Shown piece by piece: positions 8,635-17,633 of a stretch of 63,245 nucleotides of DNA. The translations under genes were made by a program, and so were the position numbers. Under the pieces are notes generated by a model. The model was not told where the DNA came from, searched no databases, and saw only the letters and a program-made list of their open reading frames with translations. Every line of letters begins with the position of its first letter. Positions within the stretch are counted from its first letter, which is position 1. The stretch is from Bacillus multifaciens (GTDB lineage Bacteria > Bacillota > Bacilli > Bacillales > Bacillaceae_G): positions 1-63,245 of the forward strand of contig NZ_JAVBXD010000029.1 in the NCBI RefSeq assembly GCF_030756675.1. The letters are read 5' to 3'.

Positions 8635-9381
8635 CTATTCCATGTGCTCCTCATTCAATCGAACAACCTCAAGCGAGTTATCCAACTCCTGCAACCTTTT
8701 CACTAAACTTTCCACACCAAATATTTCTGTAAATGTATGACTACCTACGATAAGATTTATCTTCTTAAACTGCGCATACTGAACTGTATATAACGTCTTT
8801 TCTCCTGTAATATATGTATCGCAGCCACTGTCCAGCGCTGCTTGAATATGATCAGTTGAATGGCCTGCGCCTGTTATAATACCAACTCGTTTGACATCTT
8901 TATCATTATTTTTCCACGCCTTCACCTTTTCACCGAGTTTATCCTCTACTCTTTCTACAAGCTTTGAAAATAAAATTGGATTCGTATATTCACCAACGCC
9001 AGGTAATTCTTCATCGTCACAAGAAGAATACGTTATCATTTCATCAATTTCGATTGTGTGAAATAACGAAGTACACGTTCCGAATTCAACAAAATCTAAC
9101 GGTGAATGTACCCAAAAGTGATTGATGTTATATTCTTTCAGTTTAGTTAGACAAGCTTCTTCCATTCCGTATAGAAACTCCCATGCATCGTGATGAGTTA
9201 TCATCATATCTACATTTTCTTTCTTTGCTTCTTCAACCGTTTCAAGCGTTAAATTAGTAGCATAACCTATCTTATGAAAATGTTCATTACTTACGTTTGT
9301 TACCCCAAACTCATCGCCGTACTTACGTAAATGTTCTCCAAATAATTCTTCAATGCGTTGATTGAATTGTTGTATATTCAT
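8635..9381 (-). CDS. Nif3-like dinuclear metal-centre protein
   Basis: Member of the Nif3/YbgI family (also called GTP cyclohydrolase 1 type 2 homologues), 248 residues. Metal ligands are recognisable as ITHHDAWEF near residue 61, HSPLDFVEFG near 92 and GSHTFTEIFGVESL near 213, the last close to the family's C-terminal His/Glu pair. The function of the family is not settled. AAGGGGAGAGG precedes the ATG. The distance to the next gene upstream is only 37 bases, so it may be co-transcribed with the ABC exporter genes. Confidence 0.88.
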   Translation of the reverse strand: MNIQQFNQRIEELFGEHLRKYGDEFGVTNVSNEHFHKIGYATNLTLETVEEAKKENVDMMITHHDAWEFLYGMEEACLTKLKEYNINHFWVHSPLDFVEFGTCTSLFHTIEIDEMITYSSCDDEELPGVGEYTNPILFSKLVERVEDKLGEKVKAWKNNDKDVKRVGIITGAGHSTDHIQAALDSGCDTYITGEKTLYTVQYAQFKKINLIVGSHTFTEIFGVESLVKRLQELDNSLEVVRLNEEHME

Positions 9382-9418
9382 TTTTCCCTCTCCCCTTAAT
9401 TATCTCACTTTCGTAAAA

Positions 9419-10057
9419 TTATAATTTAATGACTCTATCACATACTTGTGCTACATATGGATCATGCGTAACAATAACAATTGTCTTTCCCTCTTTATTT
9501 AGATTTTTTAAAATTTGTATAATTTCATTTCTATTACTATCATCTAAAGAACCCGTTGGTTCATCGGCCAATATTAACTCGCAAGGCTTTAGAAGTATCC
9601 TTGCTATGGCGACTCTCTGTTGTTCACCACCTGAAAGCTCGTGTATTTTTTGCTGTAATGATACGCTCAGTCCAACTTTTTCTAAGGCGGCTGCTTTTAG
9701 TTCTTTCTTTTCCGTCTTTGTTTTTTTTGCATAAATCAAGGGAATTTCTAAATTTTTGTTTACTGTATCATTGTCGATGAGTGCATAATTTTGAAAGAGA
9801 TACGACATTCTCGTTCTTAGAAGTTTATTCGCTTTACTAGAACCCATACTAGGACTCTCTTCACCAAACAATTTAACGACTCCGTTATCTGGATTTTCAA
9901 GCATTCCCATAATATTAAGAATCGTTGTTTTACCGGATCCGCTTTTTCCAGTAATCGCAACCATTTCCCCTTCATAAATTTTTAAATTGAACTCATCTAA
10001 AATCATATGATTTCCATAACTTTTACTAACATCTATCAGTTCACATATATATTGCAT
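9419..10057 (-). CDS. ABC exporter ATP-binding protein (lactococcin-972 group type)
   Basis: Nucleotide-binding subunit, 212 residues, of the LolD/MacB-like class. Walker A is GKSGSGKT near residues 37-44, the signature is LSGGEQQRVAIAR near 141, and Walker B with the D-loop is LILADEPTGSLDD near 160. It lies 9 bases after the large permease gene, whose end supplies its GGGAGGT ribosome site, so translation is coupled. With the permease it forms a two-gene exporter module of the kind found beside lactococcin 972-like bacteriocins. Confidence 0.93.
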   Translation of the reverse strand: MQYICELIDVSKSYGNHMILDEFNLKIYEGEMVAITGKSGSGKTTILNIMGMLENPDNGVVKLFGEESPSMGSSKANKLLRTRMSYLFQNYALIDNDTVNKNLEIPLIYAKKTKTEKKELKAAALEKVGLSVSLQQKIHELSGGEQQRVAIARILLKPCELILADEPTGSLDDSNRNEIIQILKNLNKEGKTIVIVTHDPYVAQVCDRVIKL

Positions 10058-10066
10058 TCGTTTCTA

Positions 10067-12271
10067 TTAACCTCCCTTTATCACCGTTGTTTTATTTCTT
10101 CGTTCCATACTAATTAATGCGATAATAGACGCGGTAAATTCAATGAATATAAGCATAGCCACCACCGCAAGAAAATTTATATCAAACTCTTTTTTTACGA
10201 TGAAGCAAATTAATAGTTGTACGACCCACGTTAATACAAATAACAACATGTATCCTCTATACGTTCTAAAAAAACTTACACCGAATAAGCGATGCACTAC
10301 TATTTTCTGCTGATTTTTATTGAAATATATAATCATATTTTGTGTGACCAAAAATAATATGCCGACAATTAGCCCACCAGTAACCGTCAATAGCATTTTC
10401 ATTGTCTTTTGCAGATCGTATATATCTTTTAAAATATATTGATCAACTGTTACAAGATATTTTAAATTATCTTCTAGTCCTAGCCTTTTAAGTTCTGGCT
10501 CCAAAGCCTTATAAGTTAATCCTGCATCTCTGTCAATTAACTTAATCTTTAAAGGATCTTTCGCCCCTCCGCCTAATATAAGGTCTCTTTCTCCAACAAA
10601 ACTATTTTTCTCTGTCATAACCTCAATAATTTCATCTTTAATTTTGTTATGGTTAGATTTATATACATCTGGATTGAAACTAAAGATTTCCTGATTGTTT
10701 TTGATCCAAATCACTTCTAGTTGTCGATTCCGCAAATGATTTGGAACTTCTCTATGCATTCTTTTTTCTTCATATTCTATTGCTGGCTTTCTCCGTTCTT
10801 CAAAAAAGCGAAGAATTTCTTTTTCCCTGTTCTGATATTTTTCAGGTACTAATAAAATCCAGTTTTCTGCATCTTCAGAAACTTGCAATTTCTTATTATG
10901 TATATCATATAGTGGAAATTCGTGAAGGTAATTATTATTTACTATAACTGACTGTATTCCTTTATAATCCTTGTTTATAGATAAATTTAATTCTTCATAC
11001 TTCTTGGAATCAATTAATATCGCTCCCATTTTATTCAAAATCGGATAAAGCTCTCCATTTATAATGGACACTGTTTTATTCATCCCTTGTTGATCTTCTT
11101 CATTCCCTCCAGAAAGCGGATAAAACACTCCATAATCTTTGTTTTTCTCCCAGTTTTTTAAATTCACTTGTTTTTCTTTCACTGTAATATATTGTTCTAA
11201 AATAGACGTCGCTAATAAAACAAATATAATAGAACAAGTAACTTTCAACAGCGTATTTAATACAAAAATCCCCTTTGTATCTTTTCTATTTTTAATCATT
11301 TGATTGACTTTGATCTTAGAAATATAGAAATAAGAAGCGAGAGATAATATCGTAATGATAAAATACGTCTTACATTGATGGAATACAACAGTATAAATAA
11401 ACTCTGACGTTACATTTTTTATAAAAGCTGATACAAGCACTGAAATGAGTAACGATAAAACAAACATAATGGCGATTATTTTACCTATAACGATAAACCA
11501 TAAACGTACATTCGATACGCCGTGCATTTTTATAACACCAATTCTTTTCGCTTCATTAAAAACATAATAAATAAGAAAAAACAGGAGAACGATAAACACG
11601 ATATACTGAATATAGGATAAAGAATTAATTGGTGAACCGAGAGTTTCTTCGTTATTACTAAGATTCCGTTTAAAATCGTCAGCAACAATATACTGTTTCG
11701 GCTTAAAATGCTGATTTAGCTTTTTAGAGAAAATCTTTAAAAATGCATTGTATGATTTATCATCTACCCCTTCTACAACATAGCGCCCTGCCATAGGTAA
11801 ATGCTCATACGACGTTTGAAGTGACTTAATTGTAATCGTATGATTATCTCCAAAATCCTTTATAATTCCCTTTTGATTTGTATTCTTCGTATGTATTGTC
11901 GATAAAAAAGCATTACTTTCGAACGTGTCTTTTGGCGTTAACACATTCCCTCTACTTAACTGAAACTGCTTGAAATATGCCGTTTCCGTTGTCAGTAACA
12001 CATATTTCAAAATTTCTGCTTGTTCATCTTTGTGATACGTAACATTTGTACGAAAAATATTTGTATGCGACTCCTTTGCTGCCTCGAGTAATATAGGATA
12101 AATTTCACTAGGATTCGCAAAACCCAGTACATCTGGAATAACAAACTCTTTACCTATCCTCTGCTCTACCTTTTCCATTTTTTCGAATTCTTTATGATCG
12201 GTTTGTTGAAATGCAATAAAACCTGACAATATAGAAGCTACAATTAGAAAAACCACAACAACTTTTTTCAT
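10067..12271 (-). CDS. Bacteriocin-associated integral membrane ABC permease (DUF1430-like)
   Basis: A 734-residue membrane protein with one N-terminal helix (about 3-20), a large outer domain, three helices near residues 220-330, a second outer domain, and three more helices at the C-terminus. This FtsX/MacB-like layout matches the DUF1430 bacteriocin-immunity/export permeases. I start it at 12271 (MKKVVVVFLI) because AGAGGGGG sits just before; a longer frame to 12289 begins upstream of that site. The partner ATPase follows directly. No small secreted precursor gene is visible upstream, where the lactococcin-972-like peptide usually is, so the cargo is unknown. Confidence 0.85.
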   Translation of the reverse strand: MKKVVVVFLIVASILSGFIAFQQTDHKEFEKMEKVEQRIGKEFVIPDVLGFANPSEIYPILLEAAKESHTNIFRTNVTYHKDEQAEILKYVLLTTETAYFKQFQLSRGNVLTPKDTFESNAFLSTIHTKNTNQKGIIKDFGDNHTITIKSLQTSYEHLPMAGRYVVEGVDDKSYNAFLKIFSKKLNQHFKPKQYIVADDFKRNLSNNEETLGSPINSLSYIQYIVFIVLLFFLIYYVFNEAKRIGVIKMHGVSNVRLWFIVIGKIIAIMFVLSLLISVLVSAFIKNVTSEFIYTVVFHQCKTYFIITILSLASYFYISKIKVNQMIKNRKDTKGIFVLNTLLKVTCSIIFVLLATSILEQYITVKEKQVNLKNWEKNKDYGVFYPLSGGNEEDQQGMNKTVSIINGELYPILNKMGAILIDSKKYEELNLSINKDYKGIQSVIVNNNYLHEFPLYDIHNKKLQVSEDAENWILLVPEKYQNREKEILRFFEERRKPAIEYEEKRMHREVPNHLRNRQLEVIWIKNNQEIFSFNPDVYKSNHNKIKDEIIEVMTEKNSFVGERDLILGGGAKDPLKIKLIDRDAGLTYKALEPELKRLGLEDNLKYLVTVDQYILKDIYDLQKTMKMLLTVTGGLIVGILFLVTQNMIIYFNKNQQKIVVHRLFGVSFFRTYRGYMLLFVLTWVVQLLICFIVKKEFDINFLAVVAMLIFIEFTASIIALISMERRNKTTVIKGG

Positions 12272-12470
12272 GACGTCCCCCTCTGTCATATTTTAGTATA
12301 TTTTCAGAAAAAAGGGAATATCAAGACGAATGTTGTCTATATATCTTTATGTTCAATCATCATTTTTCACCTCAAAATGAAATTTATTAATAACTTGAAC
12401 ATAATAATTCGAAAATAATTGAAAATAAAATTCAAAAAATATAGAATAAAATAAAAAAGGAGGCTAAACA

Positions 12471-13514
12471 ATGAAAGTAATGAACTTAAATGCGACAAGA
12501 GAAACGTATTCTGTTCAAATTAAACATTCGATTTTATTCGAAATGGGATTAGGCATTGCAGCTTTTACGTATTATGATTTTCACCACACTTTTGAAAAGC
12601 CGATAGAGTATTGGAAGGATATTGAGAAACAATTACCTGCGGCCGTTCGCGAAGAACTACAGTACACACACAAACACAACACATGGTTCGCTTTGCTGCA
12701 ATTACTTCATTCCCAATCTTTTAATTCTCTTGAAAACTTCTTTTGTTTTCTTGATGAACGAACTGAAGAGGAGTTACGTTGGCACTCTTTACCTTATATC
12801 GGTTTGCAGCATGAAGATAATCGTCGAAAAGCATCCCAGCAAGACAGTGCAGCAATCACATCCCTTATAAAAGCTTGCCAACATCATAAGTTCTTTCCAG
12901 CATATATTAAACATATTTCATCTATTGATACTTCCTTGCTTACACAACATTTAAAAATCATCTCTGAAGGTTGGTATGAAACAGTAGTGCAACCTAATTA
13001 CATCGAGTTTACGAGCATGCTTGAACGGGATGCCCAGCAAAAACGTTCACTTCAATCTGCGTATCATCCAGAAGAGCTTGTTAAATATATAACAGGCAGC
13101 ATATATCAACCTGAGCCTTCCATTCATCAAGTTATCCTTATTCCGCAATACGTGTATCGGCCTTGGAATGTAGAAACGGCTTTACCGGGAATGAAAGTAT
13201 TTTATTATCCTATCTCAGACGATAATGTGAGTTTAATCGAAGATCCGTATTCTCCGCCTTCTACATTAGTTCATAGTTATAAGGCACTTGGCGATGAAAC
13301 GCGATTAAAAATTATTAAGTTGCTAACTGAAAGAGATCACTCACTTCAAGAGCTAACCGAGCAGCTCAAAATTCCAAAAACGACTCTTCATCATCATTTG
13401 TCTTTACTTCGAGCAGCACGCATCATTAATGGCAAAGGTTCTCGTTATTATATACAGCTTGATCATTTATCTTCTCTCCAAGAAAAATTACAGCGTTTTC
13501 TAGAAAAGAGGTGA
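12471..13514 (+). CDS. ArsR-type winged-helix regulator with large N-terminal domain
   Basis: A 347-residue regulator. The last 80 residues are an ArsR-like winged helix (YKALGDETRLKIIKLL, then LKIPKTTLHHHLSLLR). The first 250 form an all-alpha domain of the kind seen in DUF5937-like proteins, probably a ligand sensor. AGGAGG precedes the ATG. The MFS exporter starts 4 bases after its stop codon, so the two form one unit and the exporter is the likely target. A second protein with the same plan is encoded at 29641-30546, beside a peptidase. Neither has the cysteine metal site of classical ArsR. Confidence 0.9.
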   Translation: MKVMNLNATRETYSVQIKHSILFEMGLGIAAFTYYDFHHTFEKPIEYWKDIEKQLPAAVREELQYTHKHNTWFALLQLLHSQSFNSLENFFCFLDERTEEELRWHSLPYIGLQHEDNRRKASQQDSAAITSLIKACQHHKFFPAYIKHISSIDTSLLTQHLKIISEGWYETVVQPNYIEFTSMLERDAQQKRSLQSAYHPEELVKYITGSIYQPEPSIHQVILIPQYVYRPWNVETALPGMKVFYYPISDDNVSLIEDPYSPPSTLVHSYKALGDETRLKIIKLLTERDHSLQELTEQLKIPKTTLHHHLSLLRAARIINGKGSRYYIQLDHLSSLQEKLQRFLEKR

Positions 13515-13518
13515 AAAA

Positions 13519-14751
13519 ATGAAGGGAAATCATCATGTATTTACGAACCGTTCTTTTTTATGTTTATGGCTTGGGGAAACCATTTCTGAACTTGGAGGAG
13601 CGATAGGCGCTCTATGTAATTCGTTATTATTGTATGAATTGACCGGATCAAAATCGGCAATGGGGACGCTATGGTTAACTTACTTTATCCCGTCTTTAAT
13701 TCTTCAACTTTTTATCGGTCCATTCATCGACAGGATAAGTCGTAAATATATTATGCTGTGGTCTCAAATTTTAAGAGGAATTGTGTTCTTCTTACCGGTT
13801 ATTCTTATATTTTCAGGTCAGATTGAAATATGGAGCTTGTTCCTAATTCAAGTTGTACTTGGAATTTTGCAGCCTCTTTATGTTCCAGCTGCTTCATCCT
13901 TGCTTCCTACAATTGTCGAACATGATAAACTCACACAAGCAAATGCTTGGCTTGACGGCACAGTCCGCACAATGAGCTTCTTAGCCCCTACATTAGGAGG
14001 ACTTCTAATTGCTTACATAGGAGCTTCATCTACTTACATAATGGTAGGAACTTTATTTCTTATAAGCGCCTGCAGCCTTGCGTATCTTCATGAATCTTCA
14101 GTTACAAACGTTAAGAAAAAGGTTACTTGGTTAAAACAAATTATTTCTGGATATCAATATTTTTTCAAACAACGTCCGCTTATATGGCTTGGATTCTTTA
14201 CTTCTTTAGTTCAATTTAGCGTTGGGGTAACGATGGTAATCAATGTTCCATTTATAATAGAAGAATTAAACGAAACATCTTTTTCATATGGCATTTTCAT
14301 GGGGAGTTTCCCTTTCGGATATGTAATTGGTTCTTTCCTAGTGGGAAGATGGGGAGATACATGGCCGCGAAGATATATGATGCTTTCTGGTCTACTTATG
14401 GGCGGCTTATCCTTTTTCTTACTTGGCTTTGTAACCTCCTTTCCTCTTGCTGTTTTATGCGAAATTCTTGGAGGTATTTGTTTCCCGTTTTTCAATATTC
14501 ACCAAACGAGTCTTCTGCAAAAAATCGTACCTTCTCATCTAATGGGACAAATATTTTCTGTTCGTCTCTTCTTGATTCGAGCAACTATGCCTTTAGGTAT
14601 TTTATTCGCAGGGCAAATTGTCGAATTATCCGGCATCCGTATTTTGTATATCATGATCGGTAGCTTTATTATGATTCCTGCTTTATTCGGTATGTTACTT
14701 CCCTTCTTTTCCTTTTTAAATGAGGAGAATGATAGCGTTACTAACACGTAG
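13519..14751 (+). CDS. MFS transporter (MdfA/YfiS-like drug exporter)
   Basis: A 410-residue, 12-helix major facilitator. The motif between helices 2 and 3 is GPFIDRISRKY, and a matching GRWGDTWPRR occurs in the second half between helices 8 and 9. AGAGGTG precedes the ATG at 13519. It is co-transcribed with the ArsR-type regulator, suggesting export of a compound sensed by that protein. The IS200/IS605 element is inserted just 36 bases after its stop codon, where a terminator might have been. Confidence 0.9.
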   Translation: MKGNHHVFTNRSFLCLWLGETISELGGAIGALCNSLLLYELTGSKSAMGTLWLTYFIPSLILQLFIGPFIDRISRKYIMLWSQILRGIVFFLPVILIFSGQIEIWSLFLIQVVLGILQPLYVPAASSLLPTIVEHDKLTQANAWLDGTVRTMSFLAPTLGGLLIAYIGASSTYIMVGTLFLISACSLAYLHESSVTNVKKKVTWLKQIISGYQYFFKQRPLIWLGFFTSLVQFSVGVTMVINVPFIIEELNETSFSYGIFMGSFPFGYVIGSFLVGRWGDTWPRRYMMLSGLLMGGLSFFLLGFVTSFPLAVLCEILGGICFPFFNIHQTSLLQKIVPSHLMGQIFSVRLFLIRATMPLGILFAGQIVELSGIRILYIMIGSFIMIPALFGMLLPFFSFLNEENDSVTNT

Positions 14752-14841
14752 TTTTCTATATGCTATCCAAAAGATAGTATAATTTACAGCTCTTTCCGAA
14801 CGGGAAAGCCCATCGCCTTTAGGCATGGGGTGCAAGTGAGG

Positions 14842-14896
14842 TTGGATACGGAGTGCCACTGAAAACCACAAGGTTTGTGGTGCTTTAAGTATCCAA
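14842..14896 (+). ncRNA. Structured leader upstream of tnpA
   Basis: An outer 8-base stem (TTGGATAC at 14842-14849 with GTATCCAA at 14889-14896) encloses a perfect 7-base hairpin (ACCACAA/TTGTGGT, 14865-14881). It lies between the left-end hairpin and the tnpA start. IS200 uses 5' leader structures to limit tnpA translation, so a similar role is likely, though the end structure could also simply serve transposition. Confidence 0.45.
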
Positions 14897-14972
14897 AATG
14901 TCGGTGGCTTTTATTTTTATTTTCTTTCGTCTTTGTGTTGCAGTTCATAAATTTAACTGATACAATTTAAAT

Positions 14973-15374
14973 ATGATAAATAATTATAGAAGAACCAAAA
15001 CAACGGTGTCATTAATTAACTACCATTTTGTGTTTTGTCCACGATACAGAAGAAAGATTTTCCTTAATGAAAAAGTAGAAGAACGTTTCAAAGAGTTGAC
15101 TCAAGAAATATGCGGAGAACTTGATATTGTTATTGTCGCAATGGAATGCGACAAAGACCACGTTCATTTGTTCTTAAATACACTACCAACACTTAGTCCT
15201 GCTGATACAATGGCAAAAATCAAAGGAGTGACTTCTAAAAAATTGAGAGAAGAATTTCCGCATCTTCAACACTTGCCAAGCCTATGGACGCGCTCCTATT
15301 TTGTTTCTACTGCAGGAAATGTATCAAGTGAGACAATAAAACATTATGTTGAAAATCAAAAAACGAGGGGGTGA
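14973..15374 (+). CDS. tnpA: IS200/IS605 transposase TnpA (Y1 HUH)
   Basis: Single-strand transposase of 133 residues. The HUH motif is DHVHLFL with histidines at 63 and 65, and the nucleophilic tyrosine is Tyr125 in IKHYVENQ. Length and motifs match functional members. There is no good ribosome site before the ATG at 14973, fitting the tight translational control known for IS200. Its end overlaps the frame of tnpB by 4 bases, but tnpB most likely starts a little later at 15380. Confidence 0.95.
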   Translation: MINNYRRTKTTVSLINYHFVFCPRYRRKIFLNEKVEERFKELTQEICGELDIVIVAMECDKDHVHLFLNTLPTLSPADTMAKIKGVTSKKLREEFPHLQHLPSLWTRSYFVSTAGNVSSETIKHYVENQKTRG

Positions 15375-15379
15375 AACTT

Positions 15380-16459
15380 GTGTCACAAACTATCACGGTC
15401 AAGGTTAAATTGCTTCCGACAAAAGAACAAATCCAACTATTAGAACAAAGTAGCCAGGAGTATATTAAAGTCATTAATACACTTGTATCTGAAATGGTTG
15501 AAGCAAAGAAAAGCACTAAGAAAAGTACAAAAGATATCGAAGCCGATATTCCAAGTGCGATGAAAAATCAAGCAATTAAAGATGCGAAAAGTGTATTTTC
15601 TACAAAAGTGAAGAAAAGTAGATACAAAATTGTTCCGATTCTAAAGAAACCTGTTTGTGTATGGAACAACCAAAACTATTCATTTGACTCCACACACATT
15701 TCAATTCCGTTTATGGTGAGTGGAAAATCAACTCGTTTAAAAGTTCGGGCTTTGTTAATGGATAAACATAATCGTAACTTGGATTTGTTGAAACACAAGT
15801 TAGGTACACTTCGCATAACAAAAAAATCCAATAAGTGGATTGCCCAAATATCTGTAACGATTTCCACAAATGAAAGAGAGGGAACAAAAATTTTAGGTGT
15901 AGACTTAGGTCTTAAAGTTCCTGCGGTAGCCATCACGGATGATGACACAGTTAGATTCTTTGGAAACGGTAGACAAAACAAATACATGAAACGGAAATTT
16001 CGTGGTGGCCGTAAGAAGTTAGGGAAAAGCAAGAAATTGAATGCCATTCGACAACTTGATGATAAAGAGCAAAGATGGATGCAAGATCAAGACCACAAAA
16101 TAAGTCGTGAAATAATTAATTTTGCAACTGATAATAACATTTCTGTCATTCGATTAGAACAACTAACGAATATTAGGCAGACGGCACGAACAAGCCGTAA
16201 AAACGAAAAAAATCTACACACTTGGTCATTCTATCGTTTGGCGCAATTCATCGAGTACAAAGCGAAAATAGTTGGTATTAAGGTCGAATATGTGAACCCT
16301 GCTTATACAAGTCAAACATGTCCGAAATGTTCTGAAAAGAACAAGGCACAAGACAGAAAGTACAAGTGTCAATGCGGATTTGAGAAACATCGTGATATCG
16401 TTGGGGCGATGAATATTCGCTACGCAACTGTGATTGATGGTAACAGTCAATCAGCCTAA
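15380..16459 (+). CDS. tnpB: TnpB, RNA-guided endonuclease of the IS605 element
   Basis: About 359 residues, full length for the family. RuvC-I is GVDLGLKVPA, RuvC-II is VIRLEQLTN with the catalytic glutamate, and RuvC-III is HRDIVGAMNI. Between II and III lies the zinc-finger block with CPKC and CQC. All three acidic catalytic residues are present, so the nuclease is probably active. I start it at the GTG at 15380, 9 bases after GAGGGGG, and not at the GTG at 15371 that touches that site. In characterised elements TnpB uses an RNA from the right end to cut donor sites and favour retention of the element. Confidence 0.95.
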   Translation: MSQTITVKVKLLPTKEQIQLLEQSSQEYIKVINTLVSEMVEAKKSTKKSTKDIEADIPSAMKNQAIKDAKSVFSTKVKKSRYKIVPILKKPVCVWNNQNYSFDSTHISIPFMVSGKSTRLKVRALLMDKHNRNLDLLKHKLGTLRITKKSNKWIAQISVTISTNEREGTKILGVDLGLKVPAVAITDDDTVRFFGNGRQNKYMKRKFRGGRKKLGKSKKLNAIRQLDDKEQRWMQDQDHKISREIINFATDNNISVIRLEQLTNIRQTARTSRKNEKNLHTWSFYRLAQFIEYKAKIVGIKVEYVNPAYTSQTCPKCSEKNKAQDRKYKCQCGFEKHRDIVGAMNIRYATVIDGNSQSA

Positions 16460-16615
16460 GCACCTATATGGTCTGGTTTAGGAGGGGCAATGAGATGCCC
16501 TAATCTTGAAGGCTGTTCAAAACAGAAATGGATTGCGAACATTTAGTCATTCAAGAATCCCACCCGTTAATTCGTAAGGATTAGGGCTTGCGACTTTAGT
16601 CGTGGGAGTCTCAAA
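16330..16615 (+). ncRNA. Candidate omega-RNA of the IS605 element
   Basis: In studied IS605-type elements the guide scaffold spans the 3' end of tnpB and the right end. Here that stretch holds about 155 non-coding bases after the tnpB stop, with a G-rich hairpin region and the terminal hairpin (16587-16606). The guide would start just past the end, near 16616. Position is by analogy; the 5' limit is a guess. Confidence 0.45.
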
Positions 16616-16634
16616 CTAAGGGGGATTTTTGCCA

Positions 16635-17078
16635 ATGAATAATTTAAAAATGACTTTGCTAGAACATGAAGTTCCATTTGAAATTATTCATCACGAAAAA
16701 CAAATACGTACAGCACAAGAGGGTGCAGATTATTTTGGGATTGAGATTGGTCAAACGGCCGCAACATTAGTGATCAAGTCAGAAAAAGATTTTTTTGCAT
16801 TAATTGTTTCTGGTGGTCGCGGACGTGTAAATTTACAAAAAGTATCGGGAATTTTAGGATGCGATCAATTGAAAATGGCGACTCCGCAAGAAGTTAAGCA
16901 AATAACTGGATACAATGTTGGCTGCGTATCTCTAGTTCTTCCTTTGCCTTGTATCCTAGATAAAAGACTTATGTGCTATCCATTTGTTTACGGAGGTACA
17001 GGCGAACCAACATCAACGTTGAAGATTGACCCAAATGCGATAGAAAACATAAATCAAGTTATTGCTTTTCTCGATTAA
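16635..17078 (+). CDS. YbaK/EbsC-family aminoacyl-tRNA deacylase
   Basis: Probable trans-editing enzyme that hydrolyses mischarged tRNA such as Cys-tRNA(Pro), 147 residues. The conserved core is present: TLVIKSEKDFFALIVSGGRGRVN in pieces around residues 45-67, with the lysine in VIKS, and the late VYGGTGEPTSTL loop. I use the ATG at 16635, 9 bases after GGGGGA; an in-frame TTG two codons earlier is too close to that site. The IS605 right end stops about 5 bases before the ribosome site, so the native promoter may have been displaced. Confidence 0.88.
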   Translation: MNNLKMTLLEHEVPFEIIHHEKQIRTAQEGADYFGIEIGQTAATLVIKSEKDFFALIVSGGRGRVNLQKVSGILGCDQLKMATPQEVKQITGYNVGCVSLVLPLPCILDKRLMCYPFVYGGTGEPTSTLKIDPNAIENINQVIAFLD

Positions 17079-17160
17079 GGTATTGATTAAAGAAGTTCAC
17101 TTGGATTAAAGGTCCTACTAAAAATGATACAATTAGAGAAAAAATGTGGAGGGGTCCTTA

Positions 17161-17607
17161 GTGGAGATAAGAAAATATAATTCTGACGACATCATACCAT
17201 TAACAGATTTAATGCCAGATTTAGGTTATCCTAGTTCATTAGATGAAATGAAAGTAAGAATGGCACGTATCGAATCTAATCCAAATTACTACACCTTTGT
17301 TGCAATAAATGATAAAAACTTAGTAGGGATGATAGGAATAACAGTTCATACTACATACACAAACAACGATGGAAAGATCCAAATAACCTCGCTAGTTACA
17401 AAGAAAGAATATCGCGGTCAAGGTATTGCGAAAGCATTGATTAAATATGTAGAAGAATGGTCTTTGAAAAGAGGCTCTGATTTTATTTATCTTCTAAGTG
17501 GAAAAAGTGAAAAAAGAGTAAAGGCACACGAACTGTATAAATTCCTAGGTTATGAAATAACTGGTTATAGATTTGTAAAGCATTTGCGGAAAATGGATGC
17601 TCTTTAA
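17161..17607 (+). CDS. GNAT-family N-acetyltransferase
   Basis: A 148-residue GNAT enzyme. The acetyl-CoA pyrophosphate loop is YRGQGIAKALIKYVE near residue 93, with the usual strand LVTKKEYRG before it and a C-terminal KAHELYKFLGYE. I start it at the GTG at 17161, 6 bases after GGAGGGG, not at a GTG 15 bases upstream that precedes the site. The acceptor is unknown. It is a single-gene unit with its own terminator. Confidence 0.9.
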   Translation: MEIRKYNSDDIIPLTDLMPDLGYPSSLDEMKVRMARIESNPNYYTFVAINDKNLVGMIGITVHTTYTNNDGKIQITSLVTKKEYRGQGIAKALIKYVEEWSLKRGSDFIYLLSGKSEKRVKAHELYKFLGYEITGYRFVKHLRKMDAL

Positions 17608-17633
17608 CAATTGAGCGAAATTGTTGAATAATT

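Larger units (their letters stand above)
14788..16615 (+). mobile_element. Complete IS200/IS605-family element (tnpA + tnpB)
   Basis: The element carries a Y1 transposase, a TnpB, and subterminal hairpins at both ends. Left hairpin: 14809-14829; right hairpin: 16587-16606; both have TTTA loops. The sequence just left of the element is TTTAC (14783-14787), a typical IS605-type insertion target; the right end reads TCTCAAA near 16615. There is no target duplication or terminal inverted repeat, as expected. Both genes look intact, so it may be active. It lies between the MFS gene and the ribosome site of ybaK. Boundaries are inferred to within a few bases. Confidence 0.88.
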
